From NCBI RefSeq assembly GCF_052161655.1, contig NZ_CP197418.1:7750001-7814000 (forward strand): 64,000 nt of DNA. Direction: 5' to 3'. The position numbers and the translations under genes were made by a program. Under the pieces are notes generated by a model. It saw only the letters and a program-made list of their open reading frames with translations. It ran no database searches and had not been told where the DNA came from. Positions 44,076 to 52,537 of the stretch are shown here, piece after piece (within the stretch, counting starts at the first letter, position 1; the number at the start of each line of letters is the position of its first letter). This DNA comes from Novipirellula sp052161655 (GTDB taxonomy: Bacteria; Planctomycetota; Planctomycetia; Pirellulales; Pirellulaceae).

Positions 44076-45035
44076 CTAAGCATGTTTCATTTTTGCCGCG
44101 GCGGAAATTTTGGCGATGTCTTGCTCGACAATTGCTAAATGTCGTCTGTAATTCTCGAGCGTTAATTCAATACCGAGTCGTTCCGCTGTTTCGCACAGCA
44201 GTCGCAATGCAGCGAGACGGATGGGCAGCGGGCCAACCACCGTTCGACGCAGCCCGGCGGCACGCAGCGCCGTCATCGCTTCGGTGTCGCGACCAAGACT
44301 CAACAAACATTTGCCCTTCAGCAAATAAGCCTGCGGAGAATACTCGTCGGTTTCGACCAGTTCATTGATCACCTCAATCGCTTTGTCATTTTGTTCGGAA
44401 TCAACATACGCTTCGGCCAAAACTAACCGCAGATGACGAAGCGACGGATCACGCTGCAAACGTGCACTACAAACTTCGATCCGGCGATAAGCCCAATCCT
44501 CGCGACTCCGCTTCAACTCGCGTTCCATTTCGGAGGTCTTCAGCCGGCCCGCCAAATCGCTCACTTCGCGATATTGTTGCAGTGACCTCGCCAACTTTGC
44601 CTCTTCGAGCTCCCACAACAGCGAAGGATCATCGGGGAAAATCCGTACCGCTTCGCTCAGCACGCGTTTGGCCTCGTGCGGCCGATCCTCTTTTCGATAG
44701 ATCGTCGCCAATTCTCGAAACGCATTCTGATCCGTTGGACACGATCGGAGATGAACTTCGAGTTCCTGACGCCGTTGGCGAATCAGCTTGGGATTATCCT
44801 CAGGCTCCGTCGGCGTCTGCTCCGCCGGAGCACCCTTGCGAAGCAGTTCCTCGGGACGCACCGGCCGCCATTGTCCTCCCTCCATCGGGTTTTGAGCTTT
44901 CGATTCGGTCCCGTTGGAAGATTCGGCGCCACTGGAATTGGCGGCCGGGCCCGTGCCTGGCTCGCTCTTGGCGGGATTCTCTGCCGATGGGCTCGCTGAG
45001 CTATCGTGATCGGATGGCTCGGTGGGTTGTGACAT
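44076..45035 (-). CDS. TPR protein heading the WXG100-like cluster
   Basis: About 319 residues from the ATG at 45035. Residues 1-80 are Ser/Pro/Glu-rich and probably unstructured. TPR-like repeats follow: HLRSCPTDQNAFRELATIYRKEDRPHEAKRVLSEAVRIFPDDPSLLWELEEAKLARSLQ, then SLRHLRLVLAEAYVDSEQNDKAIEVINELVETDEYSPQAYLLKGKCLLSLGRDTEAMTALRAAG. No signal peptide. The first gene of the operon TPR - WXG100-like - coiled-coil - receiver-Hpt; a scaffold role for the small helical proteins is plausible but not shown. Confidence 0.82.
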   Translation of the reverse strand: MSQPTEPSDHDSSASPSAENPAKSEPGTGPAANSSGAESSNGTESKAQNPMEGGQWRPVRPEELLRKGAPAEQTPTEPEDNPKLIRQRRQELEVHLRSCPTDQNAFRELATIYRKEDRPHEAKRVLSEAVRIFPDDPSLLWELEEAKLARSLQQYREVSDLAGRLKTSEMERELKRSREDWAYRRIEVCSARLQRDPSLRHLRLVLAEAYVDSEQNDKAIEVINELVETDEYSPQAYLLKGKCLLSLGRDTEAMTALRAAGLRRTVVGPLPIRLAALRLLCETAERLGIELTLENYRRHLAIVEQDIAKISAAAKMKHA

Positions 45036-45124
45036 GCCGATCCGCACCTGCAGAGAAGTTTATGAAGCGAGATTAGATTTGTTCATTGTGATCGATTGGC
45101 CGCCCAAGAGCAACTTAGCTTTCC

Positions 45125-45153
45125 AATGTCGTTGATCGCTCCCGCGACCATAA
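45125..45153. repeat. Half copy of the GTCGTTGATCGCTCC element
   Basis: AATGTCGTTGATCGCTCC, then a slightly diverged CGCGACCATAACG. Single arm of the palindrome at 56376-56447; no partner arm nearby. Confidence 0.6.
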
Positions 45154-45225
45154 CGTGCCAATATTGCCAATCACTGCCGAACAACGATCTCCAAACCCGC
45201 AGTGCCCTCACGCGAGAAACGCCCG

Positions 45226-46053
45226 CTACGCTTGCGCAGCGACCATATTTTGCATGCTTTCGTTCACTAACCGCTCGGCTCCCGGCGAATAGTCAAACAC
45301 CTCGACGCTAACCCAACCGTCGTAGTCCACCTTGTCCAACGCCGCAAAAATGGGGCGAAAATCGACGTCGCCCATTCCCGGCCCCAGCAAATTGGGGTCG
45401 TTGGCATGGAAATGGATCATCCAGTCGGCGTTGTCCTCGATCACCTTGGCAATGGGGTCGGGTTCGGTGCTCATCGCCTTGACGTCCAAGTGCAACCCTA
45501 CCTGCGGGCTGCCGATCATCGCTTGCAATGTTCTCGCCTCGGCGGCTGTGTTCAAAAAGTTGCCTTCTTGTGGCCCCAGCGGTTCCAAGGCGATTTTGAT
45601 GTCCAGGTTTTTCAGCGAGTCAGCGCATCCGGAAATGACCTCGGCCGCATTTTCCATCGCTTGCTGCATCGTTTGCCCTTCGGTCAAGTTCCGCTGCTGC
45701 GGTGACCCCAGCACCATCAGAGAACCGCCTAAGTCGCTGCACAATTGAATCAGTTCAATCATGTAGTCGGACGTTCGTTTGCGGGTGTCCGCATCCATCG
45801 TCGTAAGGTGATAGCCTTCGGTTTTCGCCAACAACCAATGCAATCCAACGATCTCCAGGCCTGCCGATGTGACGGTGTCGCGGTAATCGTCGCGTTGACC
45901 TTTGCCAAACGAGCGAATGTCATCGGAAAGCATAAAGGGAGCGACTTCCCAGCCCGTGTAGCCTGCGTCTTTCGCGAATTTCACGGCACGCTCGAGCGGC
46001 CAATCTTGAAAAGTCTCGTTGCAAATTGCGTAGCGTCGTGTCATTTGAGTCAT
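45226..46053 (-). CDS. Sugar-phosphate isomerase/epimerase-like TIM-barrel protein
   Basis: 275 residues. The xylose-isomerase-like (AP endonuclease family 2) TIM barrel is recognisable: AICNETFQDWPLERAVKFAKDAGYTGWEVAP, LEIVGLHWLLA, MIELIQLCSDLGGSLMVLGSP, IKIALEPLGPQEGNFLNTAAEA, QVGLHLDVKAMS, DWMIHFHANDPNLLGPGMGDVDF, YDGWVSVEVFDYSPGA. The metal-binding Glu, Asp, His and Glu residues on successive strands (EP-LG, LDVKAM, HFHANDPN, EVFDY) are present. Such proteins isomerise or epimerise small sugars, for example inositol or tagatose pathways; the exact reaction is not predictable. ATG at 46053 or the second Met (MTRRYAICNE). No linked sugar genes. Confidence 0.86.
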   Translation of the reverse strand: MTQMTRRYAICNETFQDWPLERAVKFAKDAGYTGWEVAPFMLSDDIRSFGKGQRDDYRDTVTSAGLEIVGLHWLLAKTEGYHLTTMDADTRKRTSDYMIELIQLCSDLGGSLMVLGSPQQRNLTEGQTMQQAMENAAEVISGCADSLKNLDIKIALEPLGPQEGNFLNTAAEARTLQAMIGSPQVGLHLDVKAMSTEPDPIAKVIEDNADWMIHFHANDPNLLGPGMGDVDFRPIFAALDKVDYDGWVSVEVFDYSPGAERLVNESMQNMVAAQA

Positions 46054-46269
46054 TCCTAACCAACCAAGTTGTTGAATTGTGTGCAGTATCTTGTGCCATT
46101 TGATGCGATTGGAATACCCCCGGCGATCCCCACACGACCTGACACACGATCCCCAAATTCTAACGCGTTACAATATTGGCATCCCTAAGAGGTAGGTGAG
46201 GCGCCAGTCATCCAGTGAGTCGTGGAGCGAACGCACAGGAGCCTGCGTGGGACGCAACGAGACCGGCGT

Positions 46270-46375
46270 GGGACGTGCGGTTTATTATTGTCGTAGCTAC
46301 GCTCGCCAGAGCGTGGGTTTACGCCGCGATCGCGACGGCAGCTACGCCGGAACCCGAGAATTACTTTCCGCACTC
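46270..46375. repeat. Dispersed ~105-bp element, copy 2
   Basis: GGGACGTGCGGTTTATTATT-GTCGTAGCTACGCTCGCC-...-CGACGGCAGCTACGCC-...-CGAGAATTACTTTCCGCAC. Aligns end to end with 42070-42175 and contains the GTAGCTACGCTCGCC word of 29994. It ends ~30 bp before the zinc-ribbon gene start, so it may carry that gene's promoter or leader. Confidence 0.7.
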
Positions 46376-46403
46376 GGACTTTCCGCACTCGGAGAGGAAA
46401 TCC

Positions 46404-46790
46404 ATGCATGGTCCTGACAATGAAGCGAATCCCTACGCCCCGCCGACTGGGCCCAGGTCGGGACTCGACGAATTAGCACCGAGCACGCCAGGCTGGGTCA
46501 CATGTCCCTGGTGTGCTGAACCAATTCGTTTCCGTCGCGTTTATCTGCCACTGACGTCGTGGATTCGCTGTCCACATTGCCAGCAAAAGTCAAAGCGACG
46601 TAAACGAGGCGTTCCGACCGGAGTGACCGAGTTGGTGTTGCTGGTAATTCAATTCGGATTGCCGATACTCTTGCTCGCCGTCACGGGAAGTCAGGAGATT
46701 GGCATCGGGGTATTTGTGCTGCTGTATCCAATCACCGTCGTCGCCGACTACTGGATCGATCGCCGCATCAGCTACCTGTCGCAGTATTAG
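46404..46790 (+). CDS. Zinc-ribbon membrane protein of unknown function
   Basis: About 128 residues from the ATG at 46404, which has GGAGAGG seven bases upstream; the longer frame to 46215 runs through a repeat and is not coding. The N-terminus contains a zinc ribbon with four Cys, CPWC (~29-32) and CPHC (~55-58), then a basic KSKRRKRG stretch and two hydrophobic helices (VTELVLLVIQFGLPILLLAVTG; IGVFVLLYPITVVADYW). A small membrane protein with a cytoplasmic zinc domain. No partner gene. Confidence 0.75.
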   Translation: MHGPDNEANPYAPPTGPRSGLDELAPSTPGWVTCPWCAEPIRFRRVYLPLTSWIRCPHCQQKSKRRKRGVPTGVTELVLLVIQFGLPILLLAVTGSQEIGIGVFVLLYPITVVADYWIDRRISYLSQY

Positions 46791-47142
46791 CGATCCGACT
46801 TATTGGCGATCCGACGCTGAGCAACCACTTACTCCGGCATGCTCCAGCAACTTGCGCTCATCAACCGGAATCACTACCTCATAGGCCCCCACCCCCATTG
46901 CGTGCCTTTGCGAATCACCCGCATAGCGCCCAGCTTGCCATAGTGTCCCTGCATACCGCATCTTTTTCCAAATTCCGTCCGGATTTCTAAATCAATTTAT
47001 TTAATGCTATCAAACTTCACTAAACCTTAAACAGCAAACCACTTAGGGATTTTCGGCCACTAAAATGGCGTATCGACGGCTGTCGAAGGGATGTTTGTAA
47101 ACCATTGTCCAGTCATGACTTAACGCCTTGTCAAAATTCGAT
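46791..47142. other. Intergenic region upstream of the nrdJ promoter
   Basis: No gene or strong hairpin recognised. No cobalamin riboswitch consensus (no clear B12-box-like core) is visible, although nrdJ encodes a B12 enzyme. Confidence 0.5.
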
Positions 47143-47170
47143 TTGACACACATCACGCAATCCCTAAGAT
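47143..47170 (+). promoter_or_regulatory. Sigma-70 promoter of nrdJ
   Basis: -35 TTGACA (47143-47148), 16-base spacer, -10 TAAGAT (47165-47170): a near-consensus primary promoter. Predicted start near 47177, giving a ~270-base leader before nrdJ. Confidence 0.75.
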
Positions 47171-47181
47171 TCGCGAGTCGC

Positions 47182-47226
47182 CCACATGTAGTGTGGTTTC
47201 GCCGCGATAGGCACTACGGGTAGTGA
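47182..47226 (+). promoter_or_regulatory. Candidate tandem NrdR boxes
   Basis: Box 2 GCACTACGGGTAGTGA (47211-47226) keeps the CACTA-N4-TAGTG arms of the NrdR consensus. Box 1 (47182-47197, CCACATGTAGTGTGGT) is weaker. Centres are 29 bp apart, slightly short of the usual 31-32. Just downstream of the -10, where a repressor would block transcription. Confidence 0.45.
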
Positions 47227-47448
47227 TGGCATTAGCGTTTAGTCAAACGCTGCGTTATGGGTTGGGATCTTGGGTTGAACCGGATGATCCCCCATTGGAC
47301 GTGAACAAAACACCACACTCCTGCAGGCGACAAAAGTACATTTCTCATACCAATTTGGTGAGTATCCGACGTTTCGCGAGGATCGCGATTTAAATCTTGG
47401 CGATCGGTACAAGCCCCACGGACGAACCCCTCTAGGAGTCTCAAAGCG

Positions 47449-50400
47449 ATGGCATCGGTTCTATCTGAACGCACCCACGAAAGCTCAAGCTCGACCGTCA
47501 ACGACCCTGCATTGCAGCGTGTCAATGATCAGCATGGCGTGGAGTATGCGCGATCAAAATTTGGCAAAAAGCTCCGCTCACGCAGCGGGGCCAATGTCTC
47601 GGAGGGGCTGAAAATCGATTCCGTATTCTGTCCCGACGATGGGCAAACCCCCTTTGCAACCACACGTTGGGAATTGCGAAGCGCGACGATCAAAGACGAA
47701 AGCGGTAGCGCGTTGTTCGAACAGAACGACTGTGAAATTCCCGCCGCCTGGACTCAGCTCGCCACCAACGTTGTCGTTTCCAAATACTTCTACGGCGATC
47801 CGAAAAACCCAGGCGAACGTGAGCGAAGTGTTCGTCAATTGATCCACCGCGTCACCCGTACCATCACCGACTGGGGACTCGAAGACGGCTACTTTGATTC
47901 GGCCGAAGATGGCGAACGTTTTTATCGCGATTTGACCTGGCTTTGCTTGCATCAACACGGTGCCTTCAACAGCCCCGTCTGGTTCAATGTTGGTTTGCAC
48001 GCTCAATACGACGTGGTCGGTTCGAAATGCAACTGGCATTGGGACGAAGCCAAGCAAGACACCGCTCAACCCGACAACCCCTACGAATATCCTCAGGGCT
48101 CGGCATGTTTCATCCAATCCGTTGATGACAACATGGAAGACATCATGCGGTTGGCGTGCAGCGAAGCGATGCTGTTCAAATTCGGCAGCGGAACCGGTAC
48201 CGACCTGTCGACCATCCGATCGCAGCGTGAAAAACTTTCGGGCGGCGGAACCCCCTCGGGTCCGTTGTCGTTCATGCGAGTCTACGATTCGATTGCCGGC
48301 GTCGTGAAGAGTGGCGGCAAGACGCGTCGTGCTGCGAAGATGCAGTCGCTAAAGGTTTGGCACCCTGATGTACTCGAGTTCGTCGAATGCAAATGGAACG
48401 AAGAAAAGAAGGCTCACGCGTTGATTCGCGAAGGCTACGAGTCGAACTTTAACGGCGAAGCGTACGGCAGCGTTTGTTTCCAAAACGCCAACCTTTCGGT
48501 TCGCGTGACCGACGATTTCATGGAAACCGTTCGCGACAACAAACGCTGGCAAACCCGTTGGATCAGCGACAAGGTCAAAGAAGCGGCACCCGAGTACGAT
48601 GCTCGCGAATTGCTGAACAAGATGGCCGAATGTGCTTGGCACTGTGGCGACCCGGGCGTTCAGTACGACACGACGATCAATAAGTGGCACACTTGCCCGA
48701 ACAGCGGCGCGATCAACGCCAGCAATCCTTGTTCGGAATACATGTTCCTTGACGACACCGCTTGCAACCTGGCTTCGATCAACCTGATGAAGTTCGTCAG
48801 CAAGACCGATGGCACGTTCAATGTTGAACGCTTCCGTGCCGCTTCGCGGTTGTACTTCATCGCTCAAGAAATCTTGGTCGACCACGCCAGCTACCCGACT
48901 GAGCCAATCGCTCGCAATAGCCACAAGTACCGTCCACTCGGACTCGGCTATTCGAACCTAGGCAGCGTGATCATGACTTCGGGCTTGGCCTACGATTCGG
49001 ACGCCGCACGCGGTTTGTGTGGATCGTTGACCGCACTGCTGCACGGCGAAGCCAATCGCACCAGTGCCGAAATCGCGGGTGTTGTGGGACCGTTTGATGG
49101 TTACGCCGCAAACGAAAAACCGATGCTCGGTGTCATGCAAATGCATCGTGAAGCTTGTGAGCACATTCACGACGATGGCCCTGCGGAGCTGAAAGTAGCT
49201 GCCCGCGAACTTTGGGACGAAGTGCTGAAGATTGGCGAGAAGTACGGCTTCCGCAACGCACAAGCCACCGTGCTTGCTCCGACCGGCACCATCAGCTTCA
49301 TGATGGATTGTGACACCACCGGAATCGAGCCTGATATTGCCTTGGTCAAATACAAGCAGCTCGCCGGTGGCGGAATGCTCAAACTCGTCAACCAAACCGT
49401 TCGCCTGGGACTCGCCAAGCTCGGCTACGACGAGGCTCAAATCGAAGGCGTTTTGGCGTACATCGACGAAAACGACACGATCGAAGGAGCTCCGGATCTC
49501 GATCCAGAACACTTGAAAGTTTTCGATTGTGCGTTCAAGCCAAACGGCGGCGTTCGCAGTATCGCATGGCAGGCTCACGTCACCATGATGGCAGCGGCTC
49601 AGCCGTTCCTTTCCGGTGCGATCAGCAAGACGGTCAACATGCCGACCGATGTGACCGCCAAAGACATCGCCGATGCTTACTTCTGGGGTTGGGAACTGGG
49701 GCTCAAAGCGATCGCGATCTATCGTGACGGCAGCAAGCAGTCGCAACCGCTGAACACCAAGAAGAGCGAGGGCAAGGGAGCCACCGACTCGGCTACCACG
49801 ATCACCAAGACGATCGAAAAGGTTGTCTTCAAACCGCGTCGCGAACGTTTGCAAGACACGCGTCAAAGCTTGACCCACAAGTTCAGCATCGCTGGACACG
49901 AAGGTTACTTGTGCGTCGGTTTGTATCCCGATGGACGTCCGGGTGAGATCTTCATCACGATGGCCAAAGAGGGATCGACGATCGGTGGCATCATGGACAG
50001 CTTCGGCACCGCGTTGTCGATCGCGCTTCAATACGGCGTGCCATTGGAAGTACTTGTGAACAAGTTCAGCCACACTCGGTTCGAGCCGATGGGGATGACA
50101 AGCAACAAGGACATCCGCATCGCCAAGAGTGTTGTCGATTACATCGCACGATGGTTGGGACTGACCTTCATGAGCGGCCACGGTGACTACTCGCCGTCGG
50201 CCGTCGGTAGCGAAGCGGGTGACAAGACCAACAATGGCAACGGCCCCGTGGTCGCATCACCGAACCGGGTGACGCAAGAATTGAAGGAAGACGCCGGAGC
50301 GGCAGTGGCGATTGTCGAGCGAGCCACGTTCTTGGCGAGCTTGCAAGATTCCGGAGGTGGCCAAGGTAACGGGCACTCGCAAGTCGAAACCACGGCGGCG

Positions 50401-50529
50401 TCACAGGAGCAGCAGTTTGCTCGCTTCCAAATCGACGCTCCCTCGTGTGACAATTGCGGATCGATCACCGTTCGCAACGGCAACTGCTACCTCTGTCACA
50501 ACTGTGGCAACAGCATGGGCTGCAGCTAG
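47449..50529 (+). CDS. nrdJ: Adenosylcobalamin-dependent ribonucleotide reductase (class II)
   Basis: 1026 residues, full length for the long class II enzymes, no intein. Active-site landmarks: FNSPVWFNVG, CFIQSVDDNMEDIM, FKFGSGTGTDLSTIR, GPLSFMRVYD, the catalytic Asn-Cys-Glu segment NPCSEYMFLDDTACNLASINL, ATVLAPTGTISFMMDCDTTGIEPD, and VNMPTDVTAKDI. The C-terminus has a Cys-rich module CDNCGSITVRNGNCYLCHNCGNSMGCS that carries the redox cysteines (and perhaps zinc). It reduces ribonucleotides to deoxyribonucleotides without oxygen, with B12 as radical source. A strong promoter, possible NrdR boxes and a strong terminator surround it, so it is a monocistronic unit. Confidence 0.97.
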   Translation: MASVLSERTHESSSSTVNDPALQRVNDQHGVEYARSKFGKKLRSRSGANVSEGLKIDSVFCPDDGQTPFATTRWELRSATIKDESGSALFEQNDCEIPAAWTQLATNVVVSKYFYGDPKNPGERERSVRQLIHRVTRTITDWGLEDGYFDSAEDGERFYRDLTWLCLHQHGAFNSPVWFNVGLHAQYDVVGSKCNWHWDEAKQDTAQPDNPYEYPQGSACFIQSVDDNMEDIMRLACSEAMLFKFGSGTGTDLSTIRSQREKLSGGGTPSGPLSFMRVYDSIAGVVKSGGKTRRAAKMQSLKVWHPDVLEFVECKWNEEKKAHALIREGYESNFNGEAYGSVCFQNANLSVRVTDDFMETVRDNKRWQTRWISDKVKEAAPEYDARELLNKMAECAWHCGDPGVQYDTTINKWHTCPNSGAINASNPCSEYMFLDDTACNLASINLMKFVSKTDGTFNVERFRAASRLYFIAQEILVDHASYPTEPIARNSHKYRPLGLGYSNLGSVIMTSGLAYDSDAARGLCGSLTALLHGEANRTSAEIAGVVGPFDGYAANEKPMLGVMQMHREACEHIHDDGPAELKVAARELWDEVLKIGEKYGFRNAQATVLAPTGTISFMMDCDTTGIEPDIALVKYKQLAGGGMLKLVNQTVRLGLAKLGYDEAQIEGVLAYIDENDTIEGAPDLDPEHLKVFDCAFKPNGGVRSIAWQAHVTMMAAAQPFLSGAISKTVNMPTDVTAKDIADAYFWGWELGLKAIAIYRDGSKQSQPLNTKKSEGKGATDSATTITKTIEKVVFKPRRERLQDTRQSLTHKFSIAGHEGYLCVGLYPDGRPGEIFITMAKEGSTIGGIMDSFGTALSIALQYGVPLEVLVNKFSHTRFEPMGMTSNKDIRIAKSVVDYIARWLGLTFMSGHGDYSPSAVGSEAGDKTNNGNGPVVASPNRVTQELKEDAGAAVAIVERATFLASLQDSGGGQGNGHSQVETTAASQEQQFARFQIDAPSCDNCGSITVRNGNCYLCHNCGNSMGCS

Positions 50530-50628
50530 CTGCAAAGCGCTCGCGGCGAGCAGCCACCGGTCGTGCTCTAGTGAGCCGTGGGCCGTAAGGCACCGGGTAA
50601 CGCAAGCACAATAAGCAAGAATTTAAAG

Positions 50629-50667
50629 AAGCTGGCCACGGGTGAATTCCCGTGGCCAGCTTTTTTT
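50629..50667 (+). terminator. Rho-independent terminator of nrdJ
   Basis: AAGCTGGCCACGGG, loop TGAATT, CCCGTGGCCAGCTT then T7. A perfect 12-14-bp stem with a T-tract about 100 bp after the nrdJ stop. Confidence 0.95.
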
Positions 50668-50771
50668 GTATCGGCACACCACAAGGTTACTGGTCCCACT
50701 GAAGCATCCGCGATCACCAATTCGCATAATTTAATCGCTTGCTTCACCCGGGAGAGATGACTGCGGTATGT

Positions 50772-51133
50772 CACCTCTCCCAAACAACGTTTGGGAGAGG
50801 TCGAGCAGAGCCTCCGGCGATTGCTCGGGTGAGGGCCGTCCGAGCAAGCCAGCACGAACGCCGCATCAAACGTGCGCGGTCGCCCTCACCCGGACGAAGC
50901 CTAAAGGGCTCGTCCGACCTCTCCCCAGCTGCGCTCGGGAGAGGTGACTGCGGTATGCCACCTCTCCCAAACAACGTTTGGGAGAGGTCGAGCAGAGCCT
51001 TCAGCGAATGCTCGGGTGAGGGCCGTCCGAGCACGCCGGCACGAACGCCGCATCAAGCGTGCGCGGTCGCCCTCATCCGTACGAAGCCTAAAGGGCTCGT
51101 CCGACCTCTCCCCAGCTGCGCTCGGGAGAGGTG
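50772..51133 (+). repeat. Tandem array 1 of the ~175-bp structured repeat (2 units)
   Basis: Units 50772-50946 and 50959-51133, both 175 bp and nearly identical, each preceded by ACTGCGGTATG(T/C). A unit starts CACCTCTCCC and ends GGGAGAGGTG (10-bp terminal inverted repeats). Inside are a perfect hairpin (CTCTCCCAAAC / GTTTGGGAGAG), GAGCA...TGCTC, GGGTGAGGGC...GCCCTCACCC and CGGACGA...TCGTCCG pairings: a branched, cloverleaf-like fold. Located between nrdJ and the CE15 esterase; no gene within. Confidence 0.9.
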
Positions 51134-51187
51134 TCTTGTGCCGTGCTGCTCTCGCAACCTCTGCTCGGGCAAGGCAACGAGCGTTCA

Positions 51188-52456
51188 CTACCCCAACACC
51201 GAATCCATAAACTCAACAAAGAAATCCCAGTCGACTTGCCCAAGCCCATGGTCGCCGCTACGGACGTGATAGCCGGTTTGTCCCACGATCCGCTGCCCGC
51301 CGAGCGGCGGCATCGTTTCCTCGCGAATCGATTCCTTACCCAATAACTCAAATACCGGGGCGGCCGCGACGAGCGCGCCGTATTCACCGCGTGGATCGGC
51401 CCACAAATCGTTATCCGAACTGGTCACATAGACCGCTCGCGGAGCAACTAAGGCGATCGATTCGTGTTGGTCGATCGGCAGCTCGTTCTCGCGATTGGCG
51501 TAGGCAGCAAACTGAGGCGTGAACCAGTGAGGAAACGCGGTGGTGATTTGCTTGACCGTTTCCCCGTAGCCGCGACGCGACAGCGCGGCGCCGCCACAGC
51601 CGGAATTGTTGCTGTACGCGATCGCAAATCGTTCGTCCTCGGCCGCCGCCCAAATTGCCGCCTTGCCGCCGCGTGAGTGCCCGACCACGGCAACTCGGTT
51701 GGCATCGATCTTGGGCATGGTCGACAAATAATCCAACACCCGGCTTGCTCCCCATCCCCACGCCGACAGACTACGCCAAGCGTCATCGGTGGGCGGTTTG
51801 CCGTCAGCAAAGAAAGCTCGAATCCCGTCGGCGTATTCGTTCTTGTTATCGGGATCGACGTCAGAAGTGTAAAAGGTCGCCGCCGCATAGCCTCGTTGCA
51901 GCAACGTTTTCACAGGCCAATACGGATCCGGTTCACTCACCGCCTTTTCCAACGGAATGAAATAGCGATTGTTGATCGCGACCACCGCAGGCGTTTTTCC
52001 CGTTGTGTGATTCGGCGTAAACACGACAAAGGGGAACGTGTACGTTCGCTGGTCGATGGTGATGATCGCCTTCATGCTGCGTCCATTGGCCAGTCCATCG
52101 AACGCGTTTTCGATTTCCTCCGTCGTTTCGAACGTGACTTGGTACGCAGTGTCCGGGCGACGACCGTAGACCAAGTGTCGGAACTGTTCCAAAAGTTCGG
52201 GGCGACGTTTCGTCATCCACTGCTCGGCCGAGCTGACCTTTGTACCATCGATCATCGTCAGCGGGTCGGGAAGATCGTATTCAGGCACCTTCGATTCGTC
52301 GTAATTGAAGGGGCGTTTCGCACTCAGCTTCTTGACCAAGTCCGGGTTCGCGGACCAGGGGACGGGGTCTTCCGCAATCGCAAAAACGCTCGTGAACAAG
52401 ACAGCAAACAAGCAGCTAAACGCTGCTGTAGAGAATTGATTCGTCAAGTGAGGCAT
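51188..52456 (-). CDS. Secreted CE15-type glucuronoyl esterase-like alpha/beta hydrolase
   Basis: About 422 residues from the ATG at 52456 (signal peptide MPHLTNQFSTAAFSCLFAVLFTSVFAIAE); the longer frame to 52549 runs into the repeat array. The nucleophile motif GHSRGGKAAIWAA and SNNSGCGGAALSRRGYGETV are signatures of bacterial CE15 esterases, which cut ester bonds between lignin alcohols and 4-O-methyl-glucuronoyl residues of xylan. An Asp/His-rich C-terminus (YHVRSGDHGLGQVDW) supplies the catalytic His. N-terminal segment RPFNYDESKVPEYDLPDPL is typical. Probably acts on plant or algal polysaccharide outside the cytoplasm. Bracketed by the two repeat arrays. Confidence 0.9.
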   Translation of the reverse strand: MPHLTNQFSTAAFSCLFAVLFTSVFAIAEDPVPWSANPDLVKKLSAKRPFNYDESKVPEYDLPDPLTMIDGTKVSSAEQWMTKRRPELLEQFRHLVYGRRPDTAYQVTFETTEEIENAFDGLANGRSMKAIITIDQRTYTFPFVVFTPNHTTGKTPAVVAINNRYFIPLEKAVSEPDPYWPVKTLLQRGYAAATFYTSDVDPDNKNEYADGIRAFFADGKPPTDDAWRSLSAWGWGASRVLDYLSTMPKIDANRVAVVGHSRGGKAAIWAAAEDERFAIAYSNNSGCGGAALSRRGYGETVKQITTAFPHWFTPQFAAYANRENELPIDQHESIALVAPRAVYVTSSDNDLWADPRGEYGALVAAAPVFELLGKESIREETMPPLGGQRIVGQTGYHVRSGDHGLGQVDWDFFVEFMDSVLG

Positions 52457-52537
52457 CGATTGGAACTCGGGGGTAGGAGAGGGGAAGAATGGGAGTATCG
52501 GAGAGGTGGTTCGCGGTAAAGTTGTCTTGCGGTATGT

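Noticed and set aside
46215..46403. N-terminal extension of the zinc-ribbon protein
   Set aside because: It translates the dispersed 105-bp element; a good Shine-Dalgarno sequence marks the ATG at 46404.
46791..47448. Cobalamin riboswitch upstream of nrdJ
   Set aside because: No B12-box-like core or matching stem arrangement could be found by eye.
48958..50181. 407-codon frame opposite nrdJ
   Set aside because: Antisense to a fully conserved enzyme; long opposite frames are common with this codon bias.
47449..50529. Intein in the ribonucleotide reductase
   Set aside because: All active-site segments follow each other at normal spacing; no intein end motifs.
50772..51133. CRISPR array
   Set aside because: Units are ~175 bp with short conserved spacers, not 25-40-bp repeats with unique spacers, and no cas genes are nearby.
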